Source: Nemertoderma westbladi
Taxonomy: Eukaryota > Xenacoelomorpha > Nemertodermatida > Nemertodermatidae
Reading direction: 5' to 3'
Assembly (NCBI GenBank): GCA_032718475.1
Contig: JAUCBJ010006452.1
Span: 1-64,000, forward strand
DNA: 64,000 bases
Shown: positions 40,709-52,409 of the stretch, in pieces
Layout: every line of letters begins with the position of its first letter
Numbering within the stretch: the first letter of the stretch is position 1
Notes under the pieces: generated by a model
Database searches by the model: none
Seen by the model: only the letters and a program-made list of their open reading frames with translations
Told to the model about the DNA's origin: nothing
Program-made: the position numbers and the translations under genes

Positions 40709-42545
40709 AGAAGCTCAGAGAGGAGTTGGTACACAGAGAGGGTATGGAAGCTCAGAGAGGAGTTGGTACACAGAGAGGGTATGGAAGCTCAGAGAGGAGA
40801 TGGTACACAGAGAGGGTATGGAAGCTCAGAGAGGAGTTGGTCAACAGAGAGGGTACGAAGGCCAGATAGGAATTCGTACAAAGAGAGGGTATGGAAGCTC
40901 AGAGAGGAGTTGGTACACAGAGATGGTACGAAAGCCAGATAGGAATTCGTACACAGAGAGGGTATGGAAGCTCAAAGAGGAGTTGGTACACAGAGAGGGT
41001 ATGGAAGCTCAGAGATGAGTTGGTACACAGAGATGGTACGGAAGCCGATAGGAATTCGTACACAGAGAGGGTATGGAAGCTCAGAGAGGAGTTGGTACAG
41101 AGAGACGGTACGGAGGCCAGAGAGGAGTTGGTCAACAGAGAGGGTACGGAGGCCAGATAGGAATTCGTACACAGAGATGGTATGGAAACTCAGAGAGGAG
41201 TTGGTACAGAGAAAGGGTATGGAAGCTCAGAGAGGAGTTGGTACACAGAGATGGTATGGAAGCTCAGAGAGGAGTTGGTACACAAACAGGGTATGGAAGC
41301 TCAGAGAGGAGTTGGTACACAGAGAGGGTATGGAAGCTTAGAGAGGAGTTGGTACACAGAGATGGTACGGAGGCCAGATAGGAATTCGTACACAGAGAGG
41401 GTATGGAAGATCAAAGAGGTGTTGGTACACAGATAGGGTATGGAAGCTCAGAGAGGAGTTGGTACACAGAGATGGTGCGGAGGCCAGATAGGAATTTGAA
41501 CAAAGGGAGGGTATGGAAGCTCAGAGAGGAGTTGTGGTACACAGAGAGGGCATGGAAGCTCAAAGAGGAGTTGGTACACAGAGATGGTACGGAGGACAGA
41601 TAGGAATTCGTACACAGAGAGGGTATGGAAGCTCAGAGAGGAGTTGGTACACAGAGATGGTATGGAGGCCAGATAGGAATTCGTACACAGAGAGGGTATG
41701 GAAGCACAGAGAGGAGTTGGTACACAGAGAGGGTACAGAAGCCAGAGACGAGTTGGTACACAGAGATGGTATGGAGGCCAGATAGGAATTAGTACTCAGA
41801 GAGGGTACGGAATCTCAGAGAGGAGTTGGTAAACAAAGAGGGTACGGAGGCCAGATAGGAATTCGTACAAAGAGAGGGTATGGAAGCTCAGAGAGGAGTT
41901 GGTACACAGAGATGGTACGGAGGCCAGAGAGGAATTCGTACACAGAGAGGGTATGGAAGCTCAGAGAGGAGTTGGTACACAGAGAGGGTACAGAAGCCAG
42001 AGACGAGTTGGTACACATAGATGGTACGGAGGCCAGATAGGAATTAGTACTCAGAGAGGGTATGGAATCTCAGAGAGGAGTTGGTAAACAAAGAGGGTAC
42101 GGAGGCCAGATAGGAATTTGTACAAAGAGAGGGTATGGAAGCTCAGAGTGGAGTTGGTACACAGAGATGGTACAGAGGCCAGATAGGAATTCGTACAAAG
42201 AGAGGTTATAGAACCTCAGAGAGGAGTTGGTACACAGAGATGGTACGGAGGCCAGATAGGAATTCGAACACAGAGAGGGTATGGAAGCTCAGAGAGGAGT
42301 TGGTACACAGAGATGGTATGGAGGCCAGATAGGAATTCGTACAAAGAGAGGGTATGGAAGCTCAGAGAGGAGTTGGTACACAGAGATGGTACGGAGGCCA
42401 GAAAGGAATTCGCACAAAGATAGGGTATAGAACCTCAGAGAGGAATTCGTACACAGAGAGGGTATGGACGCTCAGAGAGGAGTTGGTACACAGAGAGGGT
42501 ATGAAAGCTTAAAGAGGAGTTGGTACACAGAGATGGTACGGAGGC
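40709..42545. repeat. 37-bp minisatellite, about 50 copies, two alternating unit types
   Basis: Type A contains GCTCAGAGAGGAGTTGGTAC and type B GGCCAGATAGGAATTCGTAC; both continue ACAGAGAGGGTATGGAA and are 37 bp. As 37 is not a multiple of 3 and no unit contains a stop, all three plus-strand frames give the same rotating peptide (SSERSWYTERVWKLREELVH). Point variation between units is moderate. It is interrupted at 42546 by the LTR of E3. Confidence 0.95.
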
Positions 42546-43080
42546 TGTTAGCTTATTCAATCCCGCTAACACCCCATAAAGTTAAGCCAATAAGCAATAT
42601 TGGGGGACATGAGATTGGGTAACAACCAACTCGTGTCACCCCAACAAAGTGGGAAGGAGAAGCACACAGTAAGGGTCAGGGGCCAAACCCCTAACAGAGA
42701 GAGAACAGGTGGAGTGAAGGGGAACACTCCAGAAGGCGCCAACAAGGGTATCAACCAATCAGAGGGGGGAAAGGCACCGATTGAGTACAGCAATAAGGCC
42801 ACCGTGCAATATAACTAGTGGGCAGTAATCATCTCACTCAGTTATCTCAGTATCATGTTGGTGCTAGTTAGGTTAGTTAGTTTAGCTAGGGAAGGACTGG
42901 GACTTTAATTACCGTTTCCCGCCTTCCGTGTACGACATCATATCACCTATATCTATATCTATATCTTATACCTGAACATTATACACAAGGAACGACACAA
43001 ACTCTTTCACTCTTCACACACGGCGGGGACACGTGAATTAACACCGGATAAACCGGGATCCTTCCCTGGATCCCGTCACA
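42546..43080 (+). repeat. 5' LTR of E3
   Basis: Begins TGTTAGCTTATTCAATCCCG and ends GATCCCGTCACA. It aligns throughout with the E1 LTR, with many substitutions. Inserted inside a type B minisatellite unit. Confidence 0.92.
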
Positions 43081-43160
43081 GTAATTAAATCAGAGCTGCC
43101 GCCCTAGTTGAATCCACTAGCTACCAGTGACTACCAGCCACCAATCCAAAGTTAAAGGAG

Positions 43161-44615
43161 ATGAGTAGAGAAGGAGAGACGACACCGACGCGGACCCCGG
43201 ACGACAATCTAACGATCCGCGAGGCCGCGACCAGACAGTATACACCCACGACGCCGGACCCATCGATGACGGGCGATCCGGAAGTTCAGGATGAGGGGGG
43301 CCGTCTGGAGTCAGAGGTCGAGTCGAGAGGAGGGGAAGTCGAGTTAGAGGGAGAAAGAGACGAGTCGACACGCGACGACGATCACCGTGCCGATGCCGCC
43401 GGCCCGCCACAGGCTGAGGGCGACAGACGGCCCACCGGAATGGCGACGGCGGGGCCGCCGGTACGACGTTGGACCCGGAGAGACAGAGGAGAGGTCGGCG
43501 ACGAGGACGTCGGGGTTTCTGAGCAACTTCAACGGGCCTACATCGCGACCCGGAGACTACTAGAGGAGGCCAGAGGAGGGGCGACGATAGACGAGGTAAA
43601 ACTAAAAAAAGAACTAGGTGAGTCAAATAGGCATTTTAACTATTTAATGCGATTAGGACAGAGAGAAACGGCCAAAGAGAGAGCGAGAGGGGTCGCCAAG
43701 AAACTGTGTGACCTATGGGGGTGTAGGGATATGGGGCCTGGTGCAGTGTACATAGGGCCATACTTAGTCGGTGCCCAGGGTGTAAAATTAGTGGGTTGGA
43801 AGAGACCTGAGGAGGGCGAATCCGAGGCTGACCCCGAGGATTTGGTCTCGTCGGTCGGAGGGAGTTCTGGGAGGAGGGGGAAAGTTAGTGGGACGGGAAG
43901 GCGGATGGAATCCGTCACAACCGGTAAGTCTGCTACATCCTCCGCGAAAGGAAGACGGGTGAGAGAGATAAACGCCACGTACCATCTCGACCTAATAACG
44001 CAAGGTAATAGAGAAGTAAGTAGACGGTTAGAGGAGGGGAGAGTGCTGATAGAGAAGGAGATGGCACTGATTAGGGAGACAAGAGAGAGGGCCGAAAGGG
44101 CCGCGAGAAGCTTTAGGGAGTGTGAGGAAATAGAGAGGAAGGAACAAGAGGAGCGTGTGGCGGAACGTAAGGAGCGTGAGGCGAGAGAATAAAAGGAACG
44201 GAAAGAGCGTGAGGCGGAACGCAAAGAGCGTGAGGCGGAACGTAAGGAGTGTGAGGTGAGAGAGGAAAAGGAACGCAAGGAGCGTGAGGAGAGGCGAAGG
44301 GAGGGAGCTAGGAGAGTGGCAGAGTTGGCCGACCAGGACGCGCGGAAGTGTGAGGAGAGAATGGCAAAAGCGGAGCGAAAGCAGAAGGAATTGGAGAAAC
44401 AACAAAGTGGGATTATAGAGTACAAAGCTAGACACATGCGCAAATTGGAACTGGCGCAGATAGGGGCGCGTCTGAGAGCGGGGATGGCTCGAATATTTTC
44501 GAGGAGCCAAGGGCCATGGACACGTTTATTAATACCCCACTTACAGGGACCGCACGACAGACCCAAAACTGGTGTGACCGTACGGGCGGGGGGGGGGGGG
44601 GGGGGGGGGGGGTAA
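43161..44615 (+). pseudogene. E3 copy of E1 ORF1 (acidic and coiled-coil Gag segment)
   Basis: ATG 43161. It matches E1 ORF1 from MS.EGE.TPTRTPDD through the same GESNRH, SSVGGSSG and RAERAARS segments. An in-frame TAA at 44190-44192 breaks the coiled coil, and an indel shifts the last ~30 codons: the E1-like DTFINTPLTGT is readable in the neighbouring phase. It ends at a 25-G tract. A decayed relative that confirms ORF1 as an element protein. Confidence 0.8.
44588..44612 (+). other. G25 tract, counterpart of the G12 tract of E1
   Basis: Twenty-five G followed by TAATAATAATATTA, exactly where E1 has G12 and TAATAACACTAATA. The position is conserved but the length is not. Confidence 0.85.
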
Positions 44616-45130
44616 TAATAATATTACCGTAGATGACGTTAATATTAATAATACTGTATTGAATTACTCTAACCAAATCTTTATTGCAGGAAGTACTTTA
44701 CCTAATAGTAATAATTTTATTTTAAATCCGAACAATTTAAATATTAACGTGCAAAATAATTCTAATAATGTAGTTATGCAGAATAACCCAAATAATTCAA
44801 ATAATAGCCCGAATTTGAATTTACAAAGTAACACAAATAATTTAAATAATAATCCGAATTTGAATTTACAAAATAATTTAAATAATGTTGTAACGCAAGA
44901 TAACGTTTTTAACTTTGGTGCACAAAATAATTTGGGTGAACTAGAGGATAATCACAGTGGTGTTATTGGTGTGGATGCGTCGGACGTACATAGCCCGGCG
45001 GGTGAGGGCCTGGTAGGCCACGTAGTCGGTAGGCCGGAAGCAGCGGGGTTGAGCCAACCCGAGGTAGGCCTGGTAGGCCTCGTAGATAGTAGGCCGGAAG
45101 CGGCGGGGTTGAGCCAACCCGAAGTCCAAC
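44616..45130 (+). pseudogene. E3 copy of E1 ORF2, shortened
   Basis: Asn-rich low-complexity sequence (NNPNNSNNSPNLN) followed by two full GLVGHVVGRPEAAGLSQPEV-type units and the start of a third, then an abrupt join at about 45125 to Gag-domain sequence equivalent to 9830 in E1. Confidence 0.75.
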
Positions 45131-45136
45131 CTGATC

Positions 45137-47226
45137 GTGCTAAAGACGCTAAACGCACCATACGAGCTCAACGCGTCCAACAACATCACCACGATAGCGC
45201 AGGCACTGCCGATCTGGCTGCGCAATAAGTGGAGGAGAGTCGGTTTCTCCACTCGAGATAGAAAGGGTGCGGAACCGGGTTTAGAAGAAATGTCGAGCTT
45301 CTTAAGCTACGAAGCTGAATTAATAACCAATCCAGTCTATAGCGAAGATAGCCTGGGAAAGGGATCAAAGACAGATTACCATAGACTGAAACCAGAGCAC
45401 AACGCTTCGAATGCATTACCAAAGCTCAGGCAATCACAGCCATATGCAGCAACCCAGGGGACTGCAAGTCCACAAGTAGCAGAAGGTAAGACCGGACAGG
45501 GGAAAAATAACAACACGAATAAACATAGCCCCAATACATCCAGAAGGCAGAACTCAAACTATAAAAACAGTAGGGACTTCAGTACAAATGCAACTGCGAT
45601 ACACGATGCACTGTACAAGGACGGCTACGACCCAAAGAGTAAATGCCAACTACATACAAATGCAAAGCATCGAACCATGAATTGCAGCTACTGGCAACCG
45701 TTACCTAGGGAAGATCAGCTAGAATATGCGGCGAGAAATGAGATCTGCTCACGATGTGTGAAGAGTGGACATCGAGCAAGGCAATGCACGGAGACCCCGG
45801 TTAAGTTCGGTCAATACAAAGGCCAAAAGATGGCAACGAGCACAGTAGGGGCGAAGAAAAGAGGAACGGTGCTACTTGGGGTAGTACCGGTGCGAGTGAT
45901 TGGGGAAGGCAACCGATCAGTAACCACTCTGATGCTGGTTGATAGCGGAGCTGCCTTCACATTAGTTGAGGATTGGGTGGCCAAAGAAATAGGATTGAGG
46001 ACGAGGCCAAGTAGAATGGCGGTAACAACTATCTCTAGTAAAGACGAGGTCCTAGAGATGAGGACCGGACGGTGCGCGATTGCAGCAGTAGCACTGGGAT
46101 GTGACTACGGGGCAACCATCGACCCCATCCAAGCGATAGAGTCAATTAATATCAATGCCAGGCAGCCAACCAACATCAAGGTTGAGCAATATAAATTCCT
46201 GGACAGTATTGACTTCTCAATCCCGGAGGTGGACGTCAGGAAGGTATCCATCCTAGTAGGAATGGACTGCCCGACGGCCCACGAAAGAATGCAAACGGTC
46301 TTCGGCGAAGACAGGGAGTGTGACCCAGTGGCGATATTGACACCATTTGGGTGGACACTGAGTGGCCCAATCAAGAGCAAGATACCATTTAGGATGTCGG
46401 AGACATCAGGATGCATGTTCACGGGAACTATGCAGGAAATGGGTGATGAGAGAGCAGAGGAGCAGCTTAAAAGACTGCTCAAACAAGATTTTGAGGGATT
46501 AAAGGAGACCGGGGTAGGGACCTCGGTGGAGGACAAACAGGCTCAACAGAGCGTAGAGGAGTCCATGACATGCAATGAGGGGCGGTATACCATAGGGATG
46601 GTATGGAAGCTACCGAAGCTACCGTTACACGATAATAAAGGGATGGTACTTACGAGGCTTCGTAAGTTGAAACAGACACTAAAACGGAGCCCCGAGAAGA
46701 ATGAGTACATCCACCGGACGATTAAGAAGTACGTCGAGAAAGGATGGGCTGTGGAGTTACCGGTCGACGAACCGAACACAGACAGGACATATTACCTGCC
46801 ACTCCACGTGGCTTTAGATCCGAAGAAAGGCAAACTGAGGATGGTAGTAGATGCGTCGGCAAAAACCAACGGAAAATGCCTAAACGACTATCTACTAGAG
46901 GGCCCCAATATATACAACTCGGGGATCGAGGTCCTACTAAGGTTCAGGAATGGGATACACGCCTTCACCTGTGATATTGAGGGCATGTTCAACCAAGTCC
47001 GTGTAACGGAAGAAGATAGCAATAGTCAACACTTCTTATGGTATAACGGCGACGAAGAACCGCCGATTATACTGATGTACAAGATGATAGTACAGAACAT
47101 GGGGGCCAAGTCGTCTTCCTTCACGACGACTATGGCGGTAAGAGACACAGTGAAAGGGAAGAAGGATAGATATAGTACTAGGGCCGTCGACATGATTCGA
47201 CGCGGCTTCTACGTAGACGACACAGA
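45137..47226 (+). pseudogene. E3 Gag end, protease and half of RT
   Basis: One open frame from the Gag-domain end (ALPIWLRNKWRRV) through a zinc knuckle (CSRCVKSGHRARQC), protease (LMLVDSGAAFTLVEDWVAKE), GMDCPTAHERMQTVFGE, the Pao pre-RT region (KLRMVVDASAKTNGKCLNDY), FTCDIEGMFNQVRVTEE (first RT Asp) and RRGFYVDD (catalytic motif), where element sequence ends. The frame then continues into minisatellite to 47323, which is a chance fusion. Nearly colinear with E1 to PFGWTL, after which E1 has its pol deletion, so E3 shows what E1 lost. Confidence 0.9.
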
Positions 47227-47970
47227 GATGGTACGAAAGCCAGATAGGAATTCGTACACAGAGAGGGTATGGAAGCTCAAAGAGGAGTTGGTACACAGAG
47301 AGGGTATGGAAGCTCAGAGATGAGTTGGTACACAGAGATGGTACGGAAGCCGATAGGAATTCGTACACAGAGAGGGTATGGAAGCTCAGAGAGGAGTTGG
47401 TACAGAGAGACGGTACGGAGGCCAGAGAGGAGTTGGTCAACAGAGAGGGTACGGAGGCCAGATAGGAATTCGTACAAAGAGAGGGTATGGAAGCTCAGAG
47501 AAGAGTTGGTACACAGAGATGGTATGGAGGCCGGAGAGGAATTCGTACAAAGAGAGGGTATAGAACCTCAGAGAGGAATTCGTACACAGACAGGGTATGG
47601 AAGCTCAGAGAGGAGTTGTGGTACACAGAGATGGTACGGAGGCCAGATAGGAATTCGTACACAGAGAGGGTATAGAAGCTCAGAGATGAGTTGGTACACA
47701 GAGATGGTACGGAGGTCAGATAGGAATTCGTACAAAGAGAGGGTATGGAAGCTCAGAGAGGAGTGGGTATACAGATATGGTACGGAGGCCAGAGAGGAAT
47801 TCGTACAAAGAGAGGGTATAGAACCTCAGAGAGGAGTTGATACACAGAGAGGGTATGGAAGCTCAGAGAAGAGTTGGTACACAGAGATGGTTCGAAGCTC
47901 AGAGAGGAGTTGGTAAACAAAGAAGGTATGGAAGCTCACAGAGGAGTTGGTACACAGAGATTGTTCAGAG
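47221..47970. repeat. 37-bp minisatellite, second stretch, about 20 copies
   Basis: Same A and B unit types as 40709-42545. The first ~245 bases appear identical to about 40917-41165 of the first array, including rare variants such as the shortened AAGCCGATAGG unit, so this is a duplicate of an inner part of that array and not its simple continuation. Beyond ~47470 the order of variants differs. Confidence 0.92.
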
Positions 47971-48059
47971 GACAGTACTTTAATAATAATACTGTAGTTA
48001 GTTCTAAGTGTAGTTAGACCTTCTGGGGTTTTACAAATCTGCTTTGAGAACAAACTTAC

Positions 48060-48164
48060 AGTTTCTCTTTCAACTAATTTGTTGGTGTCCTCGTTGTTGT
48101 CTCCATTGCACTCCACAGCTAAATATGCTGCCAGAGCTAAGAGTAGGAGATTTGCCTTTGACAT
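48060..48164 (-). CDS. Possible first coding exon of a secreted protein
   Basis: Thirty-five codons from ATG 48164: MSK, a hydrophobic core ANLLLLALAAYLAVEC (a typical signal peptide, cleavage near CNG), then acidic NEDTNKLVERET, and exactly there a strong splice donor GTAAGT (48059 downward). On the minus strand TTATATAGGG lies about 80 bases upstream of the ATG. Later exons would have to lie beyond the minisatellite or have been lost; none was found. The next ~70 codons in the unspliced frame read into the minisatellite. Family unknown. The combination of signal peptide, donor and TATA box makes it better than a random frame, but one exon cannot be proven. Confidence 0.45.
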
Positions 48165-48240
48165 TGTAGAGTTGTGATAAATAAATGTTTACACAAATGA
48201 AAATAAAATCTTCTTGAATGACTTTAATGACACAAACATA

Positions 48241-48250
48241 CCCTATATAA
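48241..48250 (-). promoter_or_regulatory. Possible TATA box for the exon at 48060-48164
   Basis: Minus-strand TTATATAGGG, about 80 bases upstream of the ATG. Position and sequence are suitable but no other promoter element is clear. Confidence 0.3.
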
Positions 48251-49787
48251 CTCAAGGAGTGCAGACCTACAAGTACATTAGATACTGTCTGCTGTATGCT
48301 TAGTAGAATCAAAGTAGCTCAATGTTAATAAATGGATCAGTTTATATGAATAAATAATTGGTGTATTTTATGAAATAAAGTAACGGACTGATAAACCAAC
48401 ACAAACTCTCCTACTAAAACGGTGCCTTGGATGCCAGATGTTGCATTGTCTATATTGGTTTAGGTACTGTAAACTAACAAAGAGGAAAGGATTTATATTA
48501 ATAAATATTTGAAATTCCAATTTGTTGTCGTCATGTGATGTCTGCATATAGGGTAATGACTAATATACATTGCGGTGTGGAGTGGAGTTGATATGAATCT
48601 ATCGAGGGGAGTTTACAGAACCCAAGTTATATAAAAAAATGAAGTTTATTATATATTTTAAGAGATATTGAAATTTAGAGGCATCATGCTTATAAATAAA
48701 ATTTAGTTATATAGGCAAAATGTACAAAGCAAACAGAACAGGCCCTGACATACATGAGTCTGGGTTCGGCTAAGCTGTCTAGCATTCAAAGCACTGTGAC
48801 CAAACAGTGCTGCCTCATCTAGAGATCGAACAATTTGGACCTGATACTTAGGAAACCCAGGAATGTCACCTCTAGACCAATCTGCTCTATCCAAAATAAA
48901 CATAAAGACACTTTTTAGGCGATTCATATCTTCGGCCTTTGGGAGATATATTTCTTTACGTTTCTTTCATCATCATCTTATCATTACCATCAACATTTAG
49001 CTCATTTATCACACATCCTACCATACAGTAGGGCCTTCCTACTGTACTGTATGTACAGTATACTGTACAGCATTGGGGGGTCTCATTTGTTTCCTAAGCT
49101 TCTTTTGCGTGCAAATTGTGAACAGTCTGTGACTCTGAGAAATAAATGGCTGCGACATGACGCCGGCAATATAATACACACAATATTTATATTACCTCGT
49201 TGCAACCACATTTCGAGCGCTACTGTATGGAATACTTCTTGCAACTGCTGCTCTGGTTGCAGCTCAGTATCCCTCGTGTAATGTGTCTGACTGCCCAACA
49301 GCTACTGTAGGACTGTAGATGTAGAACTAAACATGATCTGACTTTATCTGATTATTAGACTGTGCAATACAGCCATTATAGAGTTACTGTATTTGTTATG
49401 CAGGTTACTGTAGATATAGTAGTAAACAATTTTGGTCCTTATTATTCTTACTTTTGGTTCTTTCTTATTTTGGTTGCATGTACTTAGGCGGTTGGTTTGG
49501 GCTTTAGTGGTAGTGGTATCAGTTTTGGGTTTCATCTATCTACTATCTGTCTGATTTATTTTATTTCTGTATTTCAGTAGGCCTACCTATTCTTTTACGT
49601 TTCCTGTAAGGTCAGGTCAGGTATTCTAGGTCATTGATCAAGAAAACTTGCCACCTACATGCAGCATAAAGGAGGTGCCACCGGTAGCTGCATAGACCCT
49701 CTTACTAGGAAAAATCTGGTCCTGTAACTAGGACCCCCTTCGTTCTGGGATAAGGACGCCCTTGGTCCTTGATTAAGGACCCTTATA
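48251..49787. other. Intergenic, no secure gene
   Basis: AT-rich, with palindromic TACTGTA words (49030-49075) and repeated AAGGAC words (49730-49785). A minus-strand frame at 48703-48927 has a weak acceptor-like start (TTTATTTTGGATAG) and reads DWSRGDIPGFPKYQVQIV; I do not recognise it. Confidence 0.4.
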
Positions 49788-50290
49788 CAGTCTTGTTCAC
49801 AATTAAAATCCATTCTTCAATCTGCATCAATCCGAATCAATCTACTCTCATAGAAAAATAATAGTTAGATTGATGAAATTGAACCTACGTTCAACTTCTT
49901 CAATCCAGACTTTCTGTCTAGATTGATCAGATTTAACAGATTGAAAATGTAGAGCCGAAGTATCCCTCTGTGCAGAGATGCCATGGGTTAGTATAGGGCT
50001 GTGTAGGGCAGGGGAATAAAGAGCAGGGCGGCTAGGCGGGTAGACTAAGCTCAAAGAGCATGGCGGCTGCATCAAACAACTATAGGCCAGGCTACTAATG
50101 GGATCCCGCAAAGCCTTAGATTGATTGACAGGCACTGTCACAATACAGTTGGTGTGTGTGTGGTGTTCTACTGAATTGCGGTAGTGTACTGTAGAATACT
50201 GTAGTTAAATTCCTCCTTTCCAGTTATCCAGTTGCAGTCTATACAATGTACTGTAGATTATTTGACTTGGCTAACCGCACTATTCCCTTC
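49788..50290. mobile_element. Second, truncated copy of the TA-flanked CAGT element
   Basis: It starts TA-CAGTCTTGTTCACAATTAAA (TA at 49786-49787) and runs parallel to the 5237/15895 copy through TTCAATC repeats, GTAGAGCCGAAGTATCCCTC, the CAGGGCGGCTAGGCGGGTAG block and TTGACAGGCAC. Similarity fades by about 50290 and no right TIR was found. This copy has no LTR insertion, so it supports the empty-site structure inferred for the first copy. Confidence 0.82.
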
Positions 50291-50835
50291 ATTAAATATT
50301 ACAATAAACGAATAAACCCCTGGAAAAATGCTTGGTAGAATGTAAAAAAACCCTCATAAATTGTCTACTTACTGTTATATGGTGTGGTATGTATGGGGGA
50401 GGGAGGAGGTTAAATAGTTTTTAGGCTTATAATAGGTACAGTACGTTTTATGTAGTTGAACGGCTACCTTAATGACATCATGTCTTTATATAAGTATGTG
50501 TTTTGTTTGACCACAAAAGTACTGTTTACGATTGGCCGTTTTTGGGACGTTTTGTTCCCACATCTTTTCAGACTGAAAAACTGGCCCGAAAAGCGTCACA
50601 AGTCAGTAAAAACGGCTGAATGTTATCATTATCAATATAAAAGAAAAGGATTCTAGAACAAAATAATGTAAAATGTGGTAACAAAACGTCCGAAAAACGT
50701 CCCATAAAGTTCAATCGAAGTTTACTTTTATGTCGGCCGTCTGTATAGATAACCAAGGTCACCTTTTTAAAACTCTTATAAAAAGAATTTAAAGGCAAGG
50801 TCGAAAATTCCGGCTTCATGATGAACATCGACTGT
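50291..50835. other. No gene seen
   Basis: AT-rich. GGACGTTTTGTTCCCACATCTTTTC near 50538 and AAAATGTGGTAACAAAACGTCC near 50668 are imperfect inverted copies about 110 bases apart, possibly a small foldback element. Confidence 0.4.
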
Positions 50836-52235
50836 GAGTGAGTTGAACTCTGTTGTGTATTCGTAGAAGCACATTTTACAAACAGTTATAGTAGGTAATG
50901 CTATTTCTGTTGTTACTAAAGTCACTTCTGGAACAGTACAGGGAAGGGTCTTAGGTCCGCTATTGTTTTTGTTGTACGTAAACGACTTACCTGATGCACT
51001 CGTTAGTCCTACAAATGACGTTAGTTGTGAATTATTTGCTGATGACCTCAAACTGTACAGTAAAGCTTCAGCCAGCAAATCGTTGGCAGATGCCCTCACA
51101 GCACTCGAAACCTGGGCTAGTGAATGGCAAGTTAAAATTGCCACTCATAAATGTTAACAGTGTTGAACATTTCCACATCAGTTAATAATTTATCCCAGGA
51201 TAAATTCGTCCTGTATGGTAAAGCCTTGTCGCTAGATAAATCTTGTAGGGACCTTGGTGTCTCTATAAGTAGCAATCTAAAATTTGACCTCCACTACCGT
51301 GAGCAGGTCCAAAAGGCTTTTCGTATTGTTAATATGATATTTAAGTGCTTTTACACTAGCAATCTCAATGCGTTACTAACAGCGTACACATCTTATGTTC
51401 GACCCATATTGGAGTACTGTACACCAGTTTGTTCGCCTTTTAATTTGGGGTCAATAGATCTTATTGAACGAGTCCAAAGATATTTTACCCGTCGTTTGTA
51501 TGTTCGTTGTAAATTTGATCGTGCTGACTACTTAGATCGACTCCTACGTTTAAAACTACAGCCGCTAGAAGTCCGAAGACATATTTTTGATCTAAAGCTG
51601 GTGTATATGATATTATAACAAACTTGTTGATTTAAACTTTGATGACTTCTTTCTATATCAGTTAGAAATAATAATAGGGGTCATTCCATGAAACTTTACA
51701 AGTCCTTTTCCAGACTTCAGATAACTAAAGAATCGTTCTCAAATCGTGCAGTAGATATTTGGAATGGCCTGCCGCAAGATGTCGTTAGTGCATCCAATAT
51801 TAATATTTTTAAAGATAAAATAAAATAAGTTGACCTGTTACCTTATTGTAATTTTAATAGATTTATAGATTGAAATTTCTATGCTTATTTTATTTTTTCT
51901 GATAACTGAACCTTCACTTTTGATCCACTAAGAAACATATCATATGTTGTATTTTATTCTTTTTATTTTTTTCCTTTTAAGAACGTTTTTTATTTAATAC
52001 TTTCACCCCATGACTACAGTACGTGTTTATAATCTATGTTCCCCGTTTTGTAATTTCTGTCGTAACTTAATAACAACATTATTGCATTATTGATATATTT
52101 GACGTTTTATGTATGTAACCACCTATAAGCGTAACAGTAGCATTTACGCGAATTGTACCTTGGTGGTGTTTCCCCCTTTAATTTTAATTTTAATTAATGT
52201 TAATATTAAATGAGTGTTGTAATAATAATAATAAA
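50836..52235 (+). pseudogene. Second LINE: 3' half of reverse transcriptase to tail
   Basis: Plus strand, 5' truncated and frameshifted. Readable: VTSGTVQGRVLGPLLFLLYVN, then CELFADDLKLYSKAS (catalytic FADD); after a shift near 51150, YGKALSLDKSCRDLGVSIS, YTSYVRPILEYCTPVCSPF and RVQRYFTRRLY (thumb region); then FSNRAVDIWNGLPQDVVSAS and FKDKIK with stop near 51830, the usual end of jockey/CR1-type ORF2. The 3' tail ends in AATAATAATAATAAAAAAG near 52235. Unlike the LINE in the nested stack, so it is a second family. A stop near 50850 and shifts make it dead. Confidence 0.87.
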
Positions 52236-52244
52236 AAAGTATTT

Positions 52245-52273
52245 GGGGGGCGGGGGGGGGGGGGGGGGGGGGG
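52245..52273. repeat. G-rich homopolymer (G6 C G22)
   Basis: G run at 52245-52250, a C, then 22 G to 52273, right after the LINE tail. Confidence 0.9.
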
Positions 52274-52409
52274 TAATCCGTGTTATCAGAAAATTGCACA
52301 TTTCTACAAGTAAAATACCTACATCATCATTCTAACATTCGATGTGGAATTTAAATAAAATTTATTTAATTAATATCATTGCAAATATTAATTTTGTTAA
52401 TTTTTGCAG

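Larger units (their letters stand above)
42546..47226 (+). mobile_element. E3: truncated, internally deleted BEL/Pao element related to E1
   Basis: It starts with a 535-bp LTR closely similar to that of E1, then diverged copies of E1 ORF1 and ORF2. A deletion relative to E1 (equivalent to about 8045-9830) joins the GLSQPEV repeats to the end of the Gag domain. Protease and the amino half of RT follow. The element stops within the RT catalytic motif at about 47220 and runs straight into minisatellite sequence; the rest of pol, any 3' gene and the 3' LTR are missing. Confidence 0.9.

Noticed and set aside
40631-42332. Many overlapping frames of 60-125 codons (also 47269-47916)
   Set aside because: They come from the stop-free 37-bp minisatellite read in each phase.
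49051-49281. 76-codon plus-strand frame with several cysteines
   Set aside because: No recognisable domain or splice signals; the antisense frame is equally long.
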